Notes under the pieces: generated by a model
What the model saw: only the letters and a program-made list of their open reading frames with translations
Databases searched by the model: none
What the model was told of the DNA's origin: nothing
Assembly: GCF_023639785.1 (NCBI RefSeq)
Contig: NZ_CP098325.1
Coordinates: 868,001 to 932,000 of the forward strand
Source: Leclercia adecarboxylata
GTDB lineage: Bacteria > Pseudomonadota > Gammaproteobacteria > Enterobacterales > Enterobacteriaceae
Direction: 5' to 3'
DNA: 64,000 nucleotides
Program-made: the position numbers and the translations under genes
Shown: positions 52,048 to 61,163 of the stretch, piece by piece
How positions within the stretch are numbered: position 1 is the stretch's first letter
Layout of the letters: every line of letters starts with the position of its first letter

Positions 52048-53157
52048 TCATAAGTCAGGCGAATTTTTACCTTCTTCGATAATCGCGTCATCAATTTCTT
52101 CGGCATTACCGGCATGATCGCGCCCCGAGAGCAGATTCCAGCAGGCGATAAACAGCGCCGCGATCAACGGCCCAATCACAAAGCCATTGATGCCGTAAAT
52201 CTCCATCCCGCCCAGCGTGGTGATCAGAATAAGATAGTCGGGCATTTTGGTGTCTTTACCCACCAGCAGCGGACGCAGAATGTTATCCACCAGCCCCACG
52301 ATCAGCACAAAGAACCCGACGATAAACAGCCCCTGCCAGAGTTGCTGCGTGGCGAAGAGGAAGATGGCCGCCGGTACCCAGATGATGGCCGAGCCCACCG
52401 CCGGGATAAGGGACAGGAACGCCATCAGCGCCCCCCACAAAATGCTGCCCTTGATACCGACTATCCAGAAGGCGATCCCGCCCAGCAAACCCTGCACCAG
52501 TGCTACCACGGCCGTGCCTTTTACCGTCGCTCTGGCGACCCCGGCAAACTTGGCAAACAGATGGTGTTTGGCAAAATTCGACAGCGGCAGGCTGTCGAGG
52601 ATCTGGCGCACCAGCCAGGGGCCATCTTTCAGCAGGAAGAACAGGAGATAGACCATCACGCCAAAGCTGATGGCGAAGCCAAAGGTGCCTTTACCGATCA
52701 GGAAGGCGCTGCCGGCCAGGTATTGCCCGCCTCTTAACGCCGCCTCAGAGAGCTTCTGCTGGATCTGCGCGGCAGTATCGAGATCGTGTTCGATCATCAG
52801 CGTGCGCAGCCAGTGGGGCAGATGGTTGAACAGACTCGCCACCACGGTGGAAAACTGGGTGTCGTTTTGCTGCAGGCGCGTATAAACGACATTAAGTTCA
52901 TAGGCTAACGAGGAAAAGATCACCATCAGCGGAATAAAAACAATCAGGCAGATCAGCAGAACGCTGAGCAGCGCCGCCAGCCCGTTACGATCTCCCAACC
53001 TGATACGCAGGGCGTTTTTGACCGGGTAGAAAATCACCGCCAGGATAGCGGCCCACAGGATCGCCGAGAAGTAGGGCGCCAGGACATCAAAAAACGCCCA
53101 GGTGACAAGCAGGAGTATGAGAATGAAAAACCCTTTGGTCAGTCCGTTAAATCGCAT
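52048..53157 (-). CDS. AI-2E family transporter
   Basis: A 369-residue inner-membrane protein with seven to eight hydrophobic segments and the family region SLIPAVGSAIIWVPAA and VDNILRPLLVGKDTKMPDYLILITTLGG (residues about 254-325). The family includes TqsA and sodium/proton antiporters, so the substrate is not fixed. A soluble acidic tail ends the protein (NAEEIDDAIIEEGKNSPDL). It is divergent from mmuP over 430 bp. Confidence 0.85.
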   Translation of the reverse strand: MRFNGLTKGFFILILLLVTWAFFDVLAPYFSAILWAAILAVIFYPVKNALRIRLGDRNGLAALLSVLLICLIVFIPLMVIFSSLAYELNVVYTRLQQNDTQFSTVVASLFNHLPHWLRTLMIEHDLDTAAQIQQKLSEAALRGGQYLAGSAFLIGKGTFGFAISFGVMVYLLFFLLKDGPWLVRQILDSLPLSNFAKHHLFAKFAGVARATVKGTAVVALVQGLLGGIAFWIVGIKGSILWGALMAFLSLIPAVGSAIIWVPAAIFLFATQQLWQGLFIVGFFVLIVGLVDNILRPLLVGKDTKMPDYLILITTLGGMEIYGINGFVIGPLIAALFIACWNLLSGRDHAGNAEEIDDAIIEEGKNSPDL

Positions 53158-53239
53158 TAGTGCATCCTTTGTTAATGAAACACTACGACTATAGAGTGTT
53201 TTGCGAGTTTTAACATTCTCATGCTTTAGTGCGGGCTGT

Positions 53240-53318
53240 TGCCGGGTGGCGGCGATGCCTTACCCGGCCTACCTGTCGTGGTTTGTAGGCCCGTGCAAGC
53301 GGAGCGCCGCCGGGCGTT
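53240..53318. repeat. Pair of REP sequences (BIME)
   Basis: Two REP-type imperfect palindromes follow each other: GCCGGGTGGCGGCGATGCCT...ACCCGGCCTAC (53240-53272) and TGTAGGCCCG...GCGCCGCCGGGC (53284-53318). This is the usual BIME arrangement in an extragenic gap. Confidence 0.8.
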
Positions 53319-53427
53319 GCACACTCCCTCTAAAGTTTAGTCAGGTAAAACAGATCCCACTTTCGTCTGACCGACGAGGGGAGCGGGGCAGTACATGCTG
53401 TAAGTATCTGCTTGCAGGAGGTGTCAG

Positions 53428-53517
53428 ATGGCATGGCGACCCTTTCTCTACGTTATTCATACGGTTCATCCTCGTTTAAGCGCCCGTCGCGCTAACCTTC
53501 GTCTGGTGCATGGCTAG
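53428..53517 (+). CDS. Short ORF (29 codons) with a perfect Shine-Dalgarno upstream of mmuP
   Basis: The frame runs from the ATG at 53428 to a TAG at 53515-53517 and encodes 29 residues starting MAWRPFLYVIHTVH, with five arginines further on. AGGAGG stands 6 bases before the ATG, an ideal ribosome site that is rarely found by chance in a non-coding gap. It ends 73 bases before the mmuP start, upstream of the MetJ boxes. It could be a small protein or the coding part of a dual-function RNA. No homologue is recognised. Confidence 0.4.
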   Translation: MAWRPFLYVIHTVHPRLSARRANLRLVHG

Positions 53518-53556
53518 CAATTTGTTAACAATCGCGGTATAAAAACACCTTCTTTT

Positions 53557-53588
53557 GGATGTTTAGATGTCCATACGTATAGAAGGTG
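53557..53588 (+). promoter_or_regulatory. Tandem MetJ boxes upstream of mmuP
   Basis: Successive 8-mers GGATGTTT, AGATGTCC, ATACGTAT and AGAAGGTG match the MetJ consensus AGACGTCT at 5, 6, 6 and 4 positions. They directly precede the mmuP start and follow a TATAAA at 53538-53543 that could be its -10. This predicts repression by MetJ-SAM. Confidence 0.65.
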
Positions 53589-53590
53589 AT

Positions 53591-54988
53591 ATGCAAACAC
53601 AACAAAACGGGCAGCTTCAGCGCACCATGAAGACTCGCCACCTGATCATGCTGTCGCTTGGCGGCGTGATTGGCACAGGGCTGTTTTTTAATACGGGTTA
53701 CATTATTTCGACCACCGGGGCGGCGGGCACGCTGCTGGCCTATCTCATCGGCGCGCTGGTGGTCTGGCTGGTGATGCAGTGTCTGGGCGAACTCTCCGTC
53801 GCGATGCCCGAAACCGGCGCCTTTCACGTCTATGCTGCGCGTTATCTCGGCCCGGCAACCGGCTACACCGTGGCGTGGCTCTACTGGCTCACCTGGACCG
53901 TCGCGCTCGGGTCGAGCTTTACCGCCGCCGGTTTTTGCATGCAGTACTGGTTTCCGCAGGTGCCGGTCTGGGTGTGGTGCGTGGTCTTCTGCGCGGCGAT
54001 CTTTGCCCTCAACGTCATCTCGACCCGCTTCTTTGCCGAAGGGGAGTTCTGGTTCTCGCTGGTGAAAGTGATCACCATCATCGCCTTTATTATTCTGGGT
54101 GGCGCGGCCATCTTTGGCTTTATCCCGATGCAGGACGGAACGCCTGCGCCGGGGCTGAGCAACCTCACCGCCGAAGGCTGGTTCCCCCACGGCGGCCTGC
54201 CGATCCTGATGACCATGGTGGCGGTTAACTTTGCCTTCTCCGGCACCGAGCTTATCGGCATTGCCGCCGGGGAAACCGAAAACCCGCACAAGGTGATTCC
54301 GGTTGCCATCCGCACCACCATTGCCCGCCTGATTATCTTCTTTATCGGCACCGTGTTTGTGCTGGCGGCGCTGATCCCGATGCAGCAGGCCGGGGTGGAG
54401 AAAAGCCCGTTCGTGCTGGTGTTTGAAAAGGTCGGCATTCCCTATGCAGCGGACATCGTCAACTTTGTCATCCTGACGGCGATCCTCTCGGCGGCCAACT
54501 CCGGGCTCTACGCCTCCGGGCGGATGCTGTGGTCGCTGTCGAACGAAAACACTCTGCCGCGCTGCTTTGCCAGAGTGAATAAAAACGGCGTACCGCTCAC
54601 CGCGCTGTCGGTATCGATGCTCGGCGGCGTGCTGGCGCTCTTCTCAAGCGTGGTGGCGCCGGACACGGTGTTTGTCGCGCTGTCGGCCATTTCCGGCTTT
54701 GCGGTGGTGGCGGTGTGGATCAGCATCTGCGCCTCGCACTTTATTTTCCGCCGTCGTCATCTGCAGGCGGGCAAGCCCCTGAGCGCGTTACAGTATCGCG
54801 CCCCGTGGTATCCGCTGGTGCCGGTGCTGGGCTTTGTCCTCTGCCTGGTGGCCTGTGTCGGCCTGGCGTTTGACCCGAGCCAGCGTATTGCCCTTTACTG
54901 TGGATTGCCGTTTGTGGCGCTCTGCTACGGGGCGTACTACCTTACCCAGAATCTGAAAACCCAGGAGCCTGAACATGTCGCAGAATAA
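53591..54988 (+). CDS. mmuP: S-methylmethionine permease
   Basis: A 465-residue amino acid/polyamine/organocation transporter with 12 helices that takes up S-methylmethionine. The APC signature [17 protein letters not shown] is near residues 26-42. The sequence is close to E. coli MmuP throughout. The ATG at 53591 gives the E. coli N-terminus ([17 protein letters not shown]) and follows GAAGG; the frame opens 8 codons earlier. Its 3' end overlaps mmuM by 14 bases, so the two are translated from one message. Confidence 0.96.
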   Translation: MQTQQNGQLQRTMKTRHLIMLSLGGVIGTGLFFNTGYIISTTGAAGTLLAYLIGALVVWLVMQCLGELSVAMPETGAFHVYAARYLGPATGYTVAWLYWLTWTVALGSSFTAAGFCMQYWFPQVPVWVWCVVFCAAIFALNVISTRFFAEGEFWFSLVKVITIIAFIILGGAAIFGFIPMQDGTPAPGLSNLTAEGWFPHGGLPILMTMVAVNFAFSGTELIGIAAGETENPHKVIPVAIRTTIARLIIFFIGTVFVLAALIPMQQAGVEKSPFVLVFEKVGIPYAADIVNFVILTAILSAANSGLYASGRMLWSLSNENTLPRCFARVNKNGVPLTALSVSMLGGVLALFSSVVAPDTVFVALSAISGFAVVAVWISICASHFIFRRRHLQAGKPLSALQYRAPWYPLVPVLGFVLCLVACVGLAFDPSQRIALYCGLPFVALCYGAYYLTQNLKTQEPEHVAE

Positions 54989-55907
54989 TCCGCTTACCGC
55001 CATCCTTGAATCCCAGCCGTTTGTGGTGCTGGACGGGGCGATGGCAACGGAACTGGAAGCGCGCGGCTGCAACCTGGCCGACAGCCTGTGGTCGGCAAAA
55101 GTATTAATGGAGAACCCGGAGCTTATTCGCGATGTGCATCTCGACTACTTCCGCGCCGGGGCGCAGGTGGCGATCACCGCCAGCTACCAGGCCACGCCGG
55201 AGGGATTTGCCGCTCGCGGGCTGGATGAGGCGCAGTCCCGCACGCTGATTGGCAAAAGCGTGGAGCTGGCGCGCAAGGCCCGGGAAGCGTATCTGGCGGA
55301 AAACCCCCAGGCCGGCCCGTTGCTGGTCGCCGGTTCGGTAGGGCCTTACGGCGCATTCCTGGCGGACGGGTCGGAATACCGTGGCGACTACGTGCGCAGC
55401 GCAGAGGTGTTTGCCGATTTTCACCGCCCGCGCGTGGAGGCCTTGCTGGACGCCGGGGCCGACCTGCTGGCCTGCGAAACTCTGCCGTCGTTCACTGAAA
55501 TTAAAGCCCTGGCGGCACTGCTGACGGACTATCCCCGCGCCCGGGCGTGGTTCTCGTTTACCCTTCGAGACAGCGAACACCTGAGCGACGGCACGCCGCT
55601 GTGTGATGTCGTAGCCGCGCTGGCCGGATATCCGCAGGTGGTGGCGCTGGGGATTAACTGTATTGCGCTGGAGAACACCACTGCCGCGCTGCTGCATCTG
55701 CAAAGTCTGACCCCGCTGCCGCTGGTGGTGTATCCCAATTCAGGGGAGCATTACGACGCGACGACCAAAACCTGGCATCACCACGGCGAGGCGTGCGAGA
55801 CGCTGGCGGGGTATTTGCCGCAGTGGCTGGCGGCAGGGGCGAAGTTGATTGGCGGGTGTTGCAGGACGACGCCGAAAGACATTGCTGAGATTACTGCCCG
55901 GCGCTAA
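54975..55907 (+). CDS. mmuM: Homocysteine S-methyltransferase
   Basis: A 310-residue zinc enzyme that transfers a methyl group from S-methylmethionine to homocysteine, giving two methionines. The (beta/alpha)8 barrel carries the zinc-binding cysteines in GINCIALEN (about C227) and the pair in GGCCRTTP near the C-terminus. The start lies inside mmuP. With the permease it lets the cell use plant-derived S-methylmethionine as a methionine source. Confidence 0.96.
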   Translation: MSQNNPLTAILESQPFVVLDGAMATELEARGCNLADSLWSAKVLMENPELIRDVHLDYFRAGAQVAITASYQATPEGFAARGLDEAQSRTLIGKSVELARKAREAYLAENPQAGPLLVAGSVGPYGAFLADGSEYRGDYVRSAEVFADFHRPRVEALLDAGADLLACETLPSFTEIKALAALLTDYPRARAWFSFTLRDSEHLSDGTPLCDVVAALAGYPQVVALGINCIALENTTAALLHLQSLTPLPLVVYPNSGEHYDATTKTWHHHGEACETLAGYLPQWLAAGAKLIGGCCRTTPKDIAEITARR

Positions 55908-55912
55908 GGATA

Positions 55913-56012
55913 GTGCCGCACGATCGGTTTCGGTTGAGGAACTTTCGTTAAAAATTCTTTCTTCGGGCGGCTCCCTCTCTTCACTGGGGGAGGGCTGGAA
56001 TAATGAGGGAGC
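55913..56012 (+). repeat. Palindromic extragenic repeat, copy 2 (diverged)
   Basis: GCCGCACGATCGG is followed 30 bases on by GGCGGCTCCCTCTCTTCACT and GGGGGAGGGCTGG, the same layout as copies 1 and 3 but more diverged. It lies just downstream of mmuM and marks one side of the T6SS cassette. Confidence 0.55.
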
Positions 56013-56134
56013 ATTCGACTTAAAAGGGGATCTTTCACCATACGTTGCTTGCTTTAAGGACCAGAGAAATATTGCGGATCCTTTGTCCCTAAGGGAGAAG
56101 CAGCAAATACGAAAACGGCAGCCAAATGTGTAAT

Positions 56135-56160
56135 GCCAGTCATTTAAGCCAATGACTGGC
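56135..56160 (-). terminator. Perfect hairpin downstream of the Hcp gene
   Basis: GCCAGTCATT / AATGACTGGC is a perfect 10-bp stem with a 6-base loop, 22 bases beyond the hcp stop on the minus strand. The sequence after it is only partly T-rich. Confidence 0.55.
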
Positions 56161-56181
56161 TCTACGATTGTCCCCTTTAAT

Positions 56182-56682
56182 TTATTTTTGCGTCTCATTC
56201 TGTTTTGCTGGCTTCATCCATGCATCATCATATTTGATGTTTCCTCTTACATAATTCCATTCGATACCTCGGAATCTAAATCCCACTACTTCATGCATGT
56301 TTGGGGTAGAACTACCAGGATAATAAACATGATTAAAATCTACAGAAGAAACTACGACACCCTCTAGCTTAATATTATAAATTTCCACCTCTATTCCTGC
56401 TTCAACGATTTCATAATATTTAAGAACCGCTTTTTGAAATCTCTTTTGCTCACACACAGCGATGGCAAAGAAAGGGCTGGTTTTATCAAGTTGCTTATGA
56501 ATGACTAAAGGGCTATGTTGTCTACATCCTGTCATGTTTCCTGTATTGCTGTCTACTGGCTGCCTTACGCCGTAACTGCTATTCATAACTTCTATTGCAC
56601 CCTCACGGCCTGAAGCCATGCAATCTCCTGGAATTTGCATTCCATTTTCATCATACAGAAATAAATAAGCTGGTAGTGACAT
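56182..56682 (-). CDS. hcp: Hcp-family type VI secretion tube protein
   Basis: A 166-residue protein of the Hcp (TssD) family, which forms hexameric rings stacked into the T6SS inner tube and can carry effectors. The typical start LPAYLFLYDENG, the EGAIEV strand, RQHSPLVIHKQLDKTSPFF (residues about 53-71) and CEQKRFQKAVLKYYEI are all present. No structural T6SS genes (tssB, tssC, tssK and so on) are in the window, so it is an orphan hcp. It is third in a compact operon, 2 bases after the lipoprotein gene, and AT-rich compared with the chromosome. Confidence 0.85.
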   Translation of the reverse strand: MSLPAYLFLYDENGMQIPGDCMASGREGAIEVMNSSYGVRQPVDSNTGNMTGCRQHSPLVIHKQLDKTSPFFAIAVCEQKRFQKAVLKYYEIVEAGIEVEIYNIKLEGVVVSSVDFNHVYYPGSSTPNMHEVVGFRFRGIEWNYVRGNIKYDDAWMKPAKQNETQK

Positions 56683-56684
56683 AA

Positions 56685-57017
56685 TTAGCGGTTTCCATCG
56701 TTGTCGATAAAAAATGAATCAGAGTAACTGACTCCATTTAAACTATAAGCAATATTGTAGTTATATCCCTTTGGCAATTTAACGTTCGTGCATGTTTCAG
56801 GATATGATAATGAAATATTATCTTTTGCTTTTAAAATTGTGTATTTTTTATTAGGCCAATAGTAAATGCTATAACGTTCCAGAATATCATTCTTGTTTAT
56901 AGTAAAGCAGATGGTATTACCTTGCATAAACACACTACGATGTATAGATGCTTTTTTTCCTCCACCAGGACAACCCGTAAGGATAAAAATGAAAAATAAT
57001 ATGATTAATTTATTCAT
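56685..57017 (-). CDS. Small lipoprotein, probable T6SS immunity protein
   Basis: A 110-residue lipoprotein. The signal peptide ends in the lipobox LTGC (C16), followed by a glycine-rich linker and a compact domain with two further cysteines (C37 and C76), predicted to face the periplasm. It lies between a metallopeptidase-like gene (4-base ATGA overlap) and hcp, the position expected of an immunity protein against a periplasm-acting effector. The start follows AAGGA. The immunity role is inferred from context and from similar lipoproteins named so in enterobacteria. Confidence 0.65.
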   Translation of the reverse strand: MNKLIILFFIFILTGCPGGGKKASIHRSVFMQGNTICFTINKNDILERYSIYYWPNKKYTILKAKDNISLSYPETCTNVKLPKGYNYNIAYSLNGVSYSDSFFIDNDGNR

Positions 57018-57577
57018 CCTGGAAATCCTTTCAATACTGATTTGTATTTTCTAATGAGTTCATGAGTAGATACATTCGGATGATAATCTCTATATTCTGT
57101 TAAATATAACGTATCATTATTAAAACCATATGTAAGGAGTAGCCAATAATCGCTGGCAATTGATGCTTGTTGTTCTAGCCCATAATGGAGAAAATCAGCT
57201 TTGTCTAAACTGTAACTATAATCGGCTAAGCGAGAGAATAACCCTCTGGTTCTAACAAACATTCCCTTTTGTGCTTGCCATGCATGAACCATTTCATGCA
57301 TAAATCTGTGTTTCTTCTGCAGCTCTCTTTCTAAAGAAAAATCCGGTGAATAAGTTCCTTCTCTAAACCATAATTCGCCGTCAGGGGCCATTGCAACATC
57401 TACAGGTTGCAGGTTGAATGGTAAATAGCCTTCCCGATGTACCCAAATGCGGCTATAGATCAGACTTCCACCAAACAAAGTCCTGGCTAATGCAATTTCA
57501 CCTATCGTGAGTTGTCTGACTCCACCGGGTACAATGGGTGTTCCTGATGTGGGTTTTATACTTTCATCAACTGGCAT
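57014..57577 (-). CDS. HExxH zinc metallopeptidase-like protein, candidate T6SS effector
   Basis: A 187-residue protein with a zincin motif HEMVH (H94, E95, H98) followed by AWQAQKG, and a possible third ligand E135 in LEQQAS, the gluzincin spacing. There is no signal peptide, as expected for cargo exported by a T6SS. The N-terminal 40 residues are rich in Pro, Gly and Thr. The start follows AGAGGGA. It is the first gene of an operon with a lipoprotein and hcp. The target (protein or peptidoglycan) is unknown; effector status is inference. Confidence 0.65.
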   Translation of the reverse strand: MPVDESIKPTSGTPIVPGGVRQLTIGEIALARTLFGGSLIYSRIWVHREGYLPFNLQPVDVAMAPDGELWFREGTYSPDFSLERELQKKHRFMHEMVHAWQAQKGMFVRTRGLFSRLADYSYSLDKADFLHYGLEQQASIASDYWLLLTYGFNNDTLYLTEYRDYHPNVSTHELIRKYKSVLKGFPG

Positions 57578-57703
57578 TTAGTATCCCTCTAATTGCTGTT
57601 GGTTTTGTATATTAATCGTACAGAATGCGACAAGCGAGAGGAAGGGGGGTTTACAGAAAAGTACTAAAATTTAGAGGCCTTAAGTGAAACAGGTTGGGGG
57701 AAC

Positions 57704-57737
57704 CGTAGGCCCGGCAAACGCAGCGCCGCCGGGCATC
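57704..57737. repeat. REP element
   Basis: CGTAGGCCCGGCAAACGCAG followed by CGCCGCCGGGC matches the REP copy at 27350-27380 closely. Confidence 0.8.
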
Positions 57738-57849
57738 AATTACCGCACCTATGCTTACGCCAGTAATTCAATCACCGCTTTACACGTTCACGGGTGACGT
57801 GGTTTACAGAGAAGCAAGTAAATTAAGGTGAACGGAACCACCACCTCAG

Positions 57850-57905
57850 TCGCATGCTCCCCCTCACCCCAGCCCTCTCCCTGAATGGAGAGGGGGCCGA
57901 CCGTG
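57850..57905 (-). repeat. Palindromic extragenic repeat, copy 3 (inverted)
   Basis: CCCTCACCCCAGCCCTCTCC, then CTGAATGGAGAGGGGGCCGACCG, reads on the minus strand as the same element seen at 48147 and 55913. Together with copy 2 it flanks the T6SS cassette in opposite orientation. Confidence 0.65.
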
Positions 57906-57956
57906 CCGCTATTTTTTTGTGAGGCTCCCTCAATCCACTGGAAGGGGGGATACAGC

Positions 57957-59003
57957 CTATGCCACATCCGCCAGCACAAACATCCCGTACGGGTGGATCT
58001 CCAGGAAATACGTTTCCCCCACATCCGGCTGCAGCCGCGTGGCGTTCACCTGCAACAAAATCTCCTGTCCGTGCCACTCCACAATCACCTCGTACTGCGG
58101 GCCCATGTAGGCGACGTGACGGATCACGCAGCGCTGGCTGGCCTCGCCGTGCTGGCTTAAGGTGATCGCCTCCGGACGCACGCCGACGGTGCCCGCACCC
58201 ATGGCAGCAAAGTGCAGCGGGCGGGGCAGGCGATAGCCGTGGATCGCCACATAATCCTGGGTGAAGGTGGCCGGGAACAGGTTGGCATCGCCCATAAAGC
58301 TCGCCATAAAACGCGAAGCGGGCTGGCGATAGAGATCCTGCGGGGAGCCAATCTGCATGATGTTGCCCTTGTTCATCACCAGCACCGTATCCGACACCGC
58401 AAAGGCCTCGCTCTGATCGTGGGTCACATACAGGGAGGTAATGTTGAACTGCTTTTGCAGCTCGCGGATCTTATCCCGCATGCTGCGACGCAGGTTGGCG
58501 TCGAGGTTACTTAACGGCTCATCGAACAGCAGCACTTTCGGTTTGAGGATCAGGGCGCGGGCCAGGGCCACGCGCTGCTGCTGGCCGCCGGAGATCTGAT
58601 CCACATAGCGGTCCTCAAAGCCATCCAGATCCACCATCGCCAGCGCCTCTTTGACGCGGGCTTTGATTTCACCGCGCGACACGCCGAGCATCTTCAGGCC
58701 GTAGCCGACGTTTTCGCCCAGCGACATGTGCGGGAACAGGGCGTAGGACTGGAACACCATGCAGATATCACGCTGCTGAATGGAGCGATGGGTCACGTCC
58801 TCGCCGTCGATGAGGATCTGCCCGTCGGTGGGTTTCTCCAGCCCGGCCACCAGACGCAGCACCGTGGTTTTACCGCAGCCCGACGGGCCAAGCAGGGTCA
58901 CCATCTGCCCCTGGGGGATCGCCAGGTTGATGTTTTCAATCACCGTGTTCGTGCCGAAGCGTTTGGTGACGTTGCGCAGTTCAACGAAATGTTTCTGAGT
59001 CAT
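57957..59003 (-). CDS. afuC: Sugar-phosphate ABC transporter ATP-binding protein
   Basis: A 348-residue ABC ATPase with Walker [10 protein letters not shown] (about 39-47), Q-loop, signature [16 protein letters not shown] and Walker [14 protein letters not shown], plus a C-terminal TOBE-like regulatory domain. It powers the AfuAB importer. The ATG at 59003 ([12 protein letters not shown]) is 4 bases after the afuB stop; the longer frame back to 59051 lies inside afuB. AfuABC was first annotated as a ferric-iron system but in enteric pathogens imports hexose phosphates. It closely resembles the AfuC remnant of E. coli CP4-6. Confidence 0.9.
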   Translation of the reverse strand: MTQKHFVELRNVTKRFGTNTVIENINLAIPQGQMVTLLGPSGCGKTTVLRLVAGLEKPTDGQILIDGEDVTHRSIQQRDICMVFQSYALFPHMSLGENVGYGLKMLGVSRGEIKARVKEALAMVDLDGFEDRYVDQISGGQQQRVALARALILKPKVLLFDEPLSNLDANLRRSMRDKIRELQKQFNITSLYVTHDQSEAFAVSDTVLVMNKGNIMQIGSPQDLYRQPASRFMASFMGDANLFPATFTQDYVAIHGYRLPRPLHFAAMGAGTVGVRPEAITLSQHGEASQRCVIRHVAYMGPQYEVIVEWHGQEILLQVNATRLQPDVGETYFLEIHPYGMFVLADVA

Positions 59004-59007
59004 AGTG

Positions 59008-61086
59008 TTACGCCTGGTTTTTGGCTTTTGAGCGGGAGATTCGTGCCTCACCGATCAGCCAGTCAAAGAGGAAAATGATCGCCAGCATGACCACAATCAG
59101 GATCGAGCCGTAGGCAATCGCCACGCCGTATTCGCCGTCTTCCACGCGGTTCAGGATGTAGGCCGTTGCCACGCGGGTATCCGGCGTGACGAGGAACACA
59201 ATGGCGCTGACGGTGGTAATGGCGCGCACAAAGCTGTAGATCAGCGCCGACAGAATGGCCGGGCGCAGCAGCGGCAGCAGGATGTGCGTAATGGTACGCA
59301 AGCTCCCGGCACGCAGGCTCAGCGACGCCTCGTCCAGCGACTTATCGATCTGGCCCAGACCCGCGATCCCGGCGCGAATCCCCACCGGCACGTTACGCAT
59401 CACCATTGAGATAATGACGATGGCGGCGGTGCCGGTGAGGTACACCGGGGCGCTGTTAAAGGCCAGAATGTAGGAGACGCCCGCCACGGTGCCCGGAACG
59501 GCAAAGCACAGCATGGTGGTGAACTCGATGGTCTTTTTGCCTTTGAACTGCTGGCGCACCACGATCCACGCGATCAGCAACCCGAAGGCGGCGGTAATCG
59601 GCGCGGCGATCCCGGCGTACAGCAGGGTATCCAGCAGCGAAGGCCATGCCCCGTCGCTCATCCCCTGGCCGAACAGCTTGATAAAGTTATCCAGCGTCAG
59701 GGTGTAATCCACCCCCCAGTTGACGGTAAAGCTGCCGTAGAAAATGCTGCCGTAGAGCAGGGCGTTAAAGGCGATCCACACCGCCAGCAGGGCGATCACG
59801 CTCCACACCAGGGTCACCGGCAGGGGCTGAACGTCGCCGCGATAGGATTTGCCGGAGACGGTGACGTAGGAGCGCTTGCCGATCCACATGTACTGGATGC
59901 AGAACACCAGCAGGGAGAAGAGCAGCAGGAAGGCGCCGAGGGTGCTGGCCGCCTGGTAGTCGAGCTGCGAGCCGGTGATGTAGAAGTAGATCTGCGTCGC
60001 CAGCACGTCGAAGTTGCCCCCCAGCACCAGCGGGTTACTGAAGTCCGCCAGCGACTGAACGATGACGATCAAAAAGGCGTTCGCCAGGGCCGGTTTCAGC
60101 AGCGGCACAAAGACGCCGTTGAAGGTCTGCCAACGGCTGGCGCGCAGGGTGTAAGACGCCTCTTCCAGCGAGGGGTGAATGGTTTTGATCGCCCCGTCGA
60201 GGATCATAAACGCCATCGGGGTAAAGGCCAGCACCTGCGCCAGCCAGATGCCGGTGAAGCCGTACAGCCAGTTGGTGTTGGTCAGCCCGAACCAGTCCAC
60301 CATCAGCTCGGTGATGTAGCCCGAGCGGCCCATCATCAGCGTTACGCCAAGGCCCACCACGAACGGCGGGGTCACGATAGGCAGGATCGAGAAGATGCGC
60401 CCGATAATAGCGCTGCGTTTGGCGATGCGGGTGGTGTAGATCGCCAGCACCAGGCCGAAGAAGGTGCAGCCGATCCCGACCGCCACGCAGAGCAGGATCG
60501 AGTTGATGATCACCTGAATGATGTGCGATTGCGACAGCACGTTAATAAACGCCAGCGGGGCGAACTCGCCTGCGTCATTGGTGAACATCGGAATGAAAAT
60601 GGCGATGCTCGGCCAGACGATAAAGATGCCGATTAGCGCGACGATGGCGATCAGCGAGCCGATCACAAAGCGGTCGCCGCCCAGCCACTCCAGCCGGGTC
60701 AGGGCCAGGGTCATGATCGCCCCCAGCGCCACAAAGAGCACGATGGTGGCGTAGCCTAAACCGCGCCCTTCGATCGTGGCGCTGATGACCACAAAGGCCA
60801 TGCACAGCAGCGCCCAGCCGGCGTCCAGGTAGTGGCGGCTGCGCTGCTCGCGCTTCGCTTCACTGAACGGGCGCACCAGCAGCAGCGTGGGGAGGAGATA
60901 CCACAGCCAGCTGATGTTGAAGTGCGACCAGCTGTAGGCGTCGAGGATCTCGTCGCGCGTGGACTCCAGCAGGCCGTAATCCAGGCTCCAGCTCGGCAGC
61001 AGGGCAAAGGCCAGCCAGCCGACGAAAACCCAAAGGAAGACCGCATCCCGTTTTTTCACGGGATGAAGAGCGAGTGTCTGTGACAT
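59008..61086 (-). CDS. afuB: Sugar-phosphate ABC transporter permease (fused double permease)
   Basis: A 692-residue inner-membrane protein with two binding-protein-dependent permease domains in one chain. The EAA loops are visible at [16 protein letters not shown] (first half) and [16 protein letters not shown] (second half). About 14 hydrophobic segments are seen, the first four forming an N-terminal extension. The start at 61086 ([14 protein letters not shown]) is preferred; the frame extends 20 codons into the REP element. It is intact, unlike the truncated afuB of E. coli K-12. Confidence 0.9.
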   Translation of the reverse strand: MSQTLALHPVKKRDAVFLWVFVGWLAFALLPSWSLDYGLLESTRDEILDAYSWSHFNISWLWYLLPTLLLVRPFSEAKREQRSRHYLDAGWALLCMAFVVISATIEGRGLGYATIVLFVALGAIMTLALTRLEWLGGDRFVIGSLIAIVALIGIFIVWPSIAIFIPMFTNDAGEFAPLAFINVLSQSHIIQVIINSILLCVAVGIGCTFFGLVLAIYTTRIAKRSAIIGRIFSILPIVTPPFVVGLGVTLMMGRSGYITELMVDWFGLTNTNWLYGFTGIWLAQVLAFTPMAFMILDGAIKTIHPSLEEASYTLRASRWQTFNGVFVPLLKPALANAFLIVIVQSLADFSNPLVLGGNFDVLATQIYFYITGSQLDYQAASTLGAFLLLFSLLVFCIQYMWIGKRSYVTVSGKSYRGDVQPLPVTLVWSVIALLAVWIAFNALLYGSIFYGSFTVNWGVDYTLTLDNFIKLFGQGMSDGAWPSLLDTLLYAGIAAPITAAFGLLIAWIVVRQQFKGKKTIEFTTMLCFAVPGTVAGVSYILAFNSAPVYLTGTAAIVIISMVMRNVPVGIRAGIAGLGQIDKSLDEASLSLRAGSLRTITHILLPLLRPAILSALIYSFVRAITTVSAIVFLVTPDTRVATAYILNRVEDGEYGVAIAYGSILIVVMLAIIFLFDWLIGEARISRSKAKNQA

Positions 61087-61111
61087 AGGTGTTCCGGGTG
61101 TTGATGAATGT

Positions 61112-61146
61112 TGTAGGCCGGGTAAGGCGTAGCCGCCACCCGGCAT
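61112..61146. repeat. REP element between afuA and afuB
   Basis: TGTAGGCCGGGTAAGGCGTA followed by GCCGCCACCCGGCA is a REP palindrome in the 77-base gap of the operon. Such elements can stabilise the upstream message, here afuA, and so raise its level above that of afuB. Confidence 0.85.
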
Positions 61147-61163
61147 TTACCGCACGAGTGGGC

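Larger units (their letters stand above)
57578..57956. other. Gap between the T6SS cassette and afuC with two repeat types
   Basis: It holds the promoter region of the minus-strand T6SS cassette near 57580-57660, a REP at 57704-57737 and a palindromic repeat at 57850-57905. No gene is seen. Confidence 0.5.
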
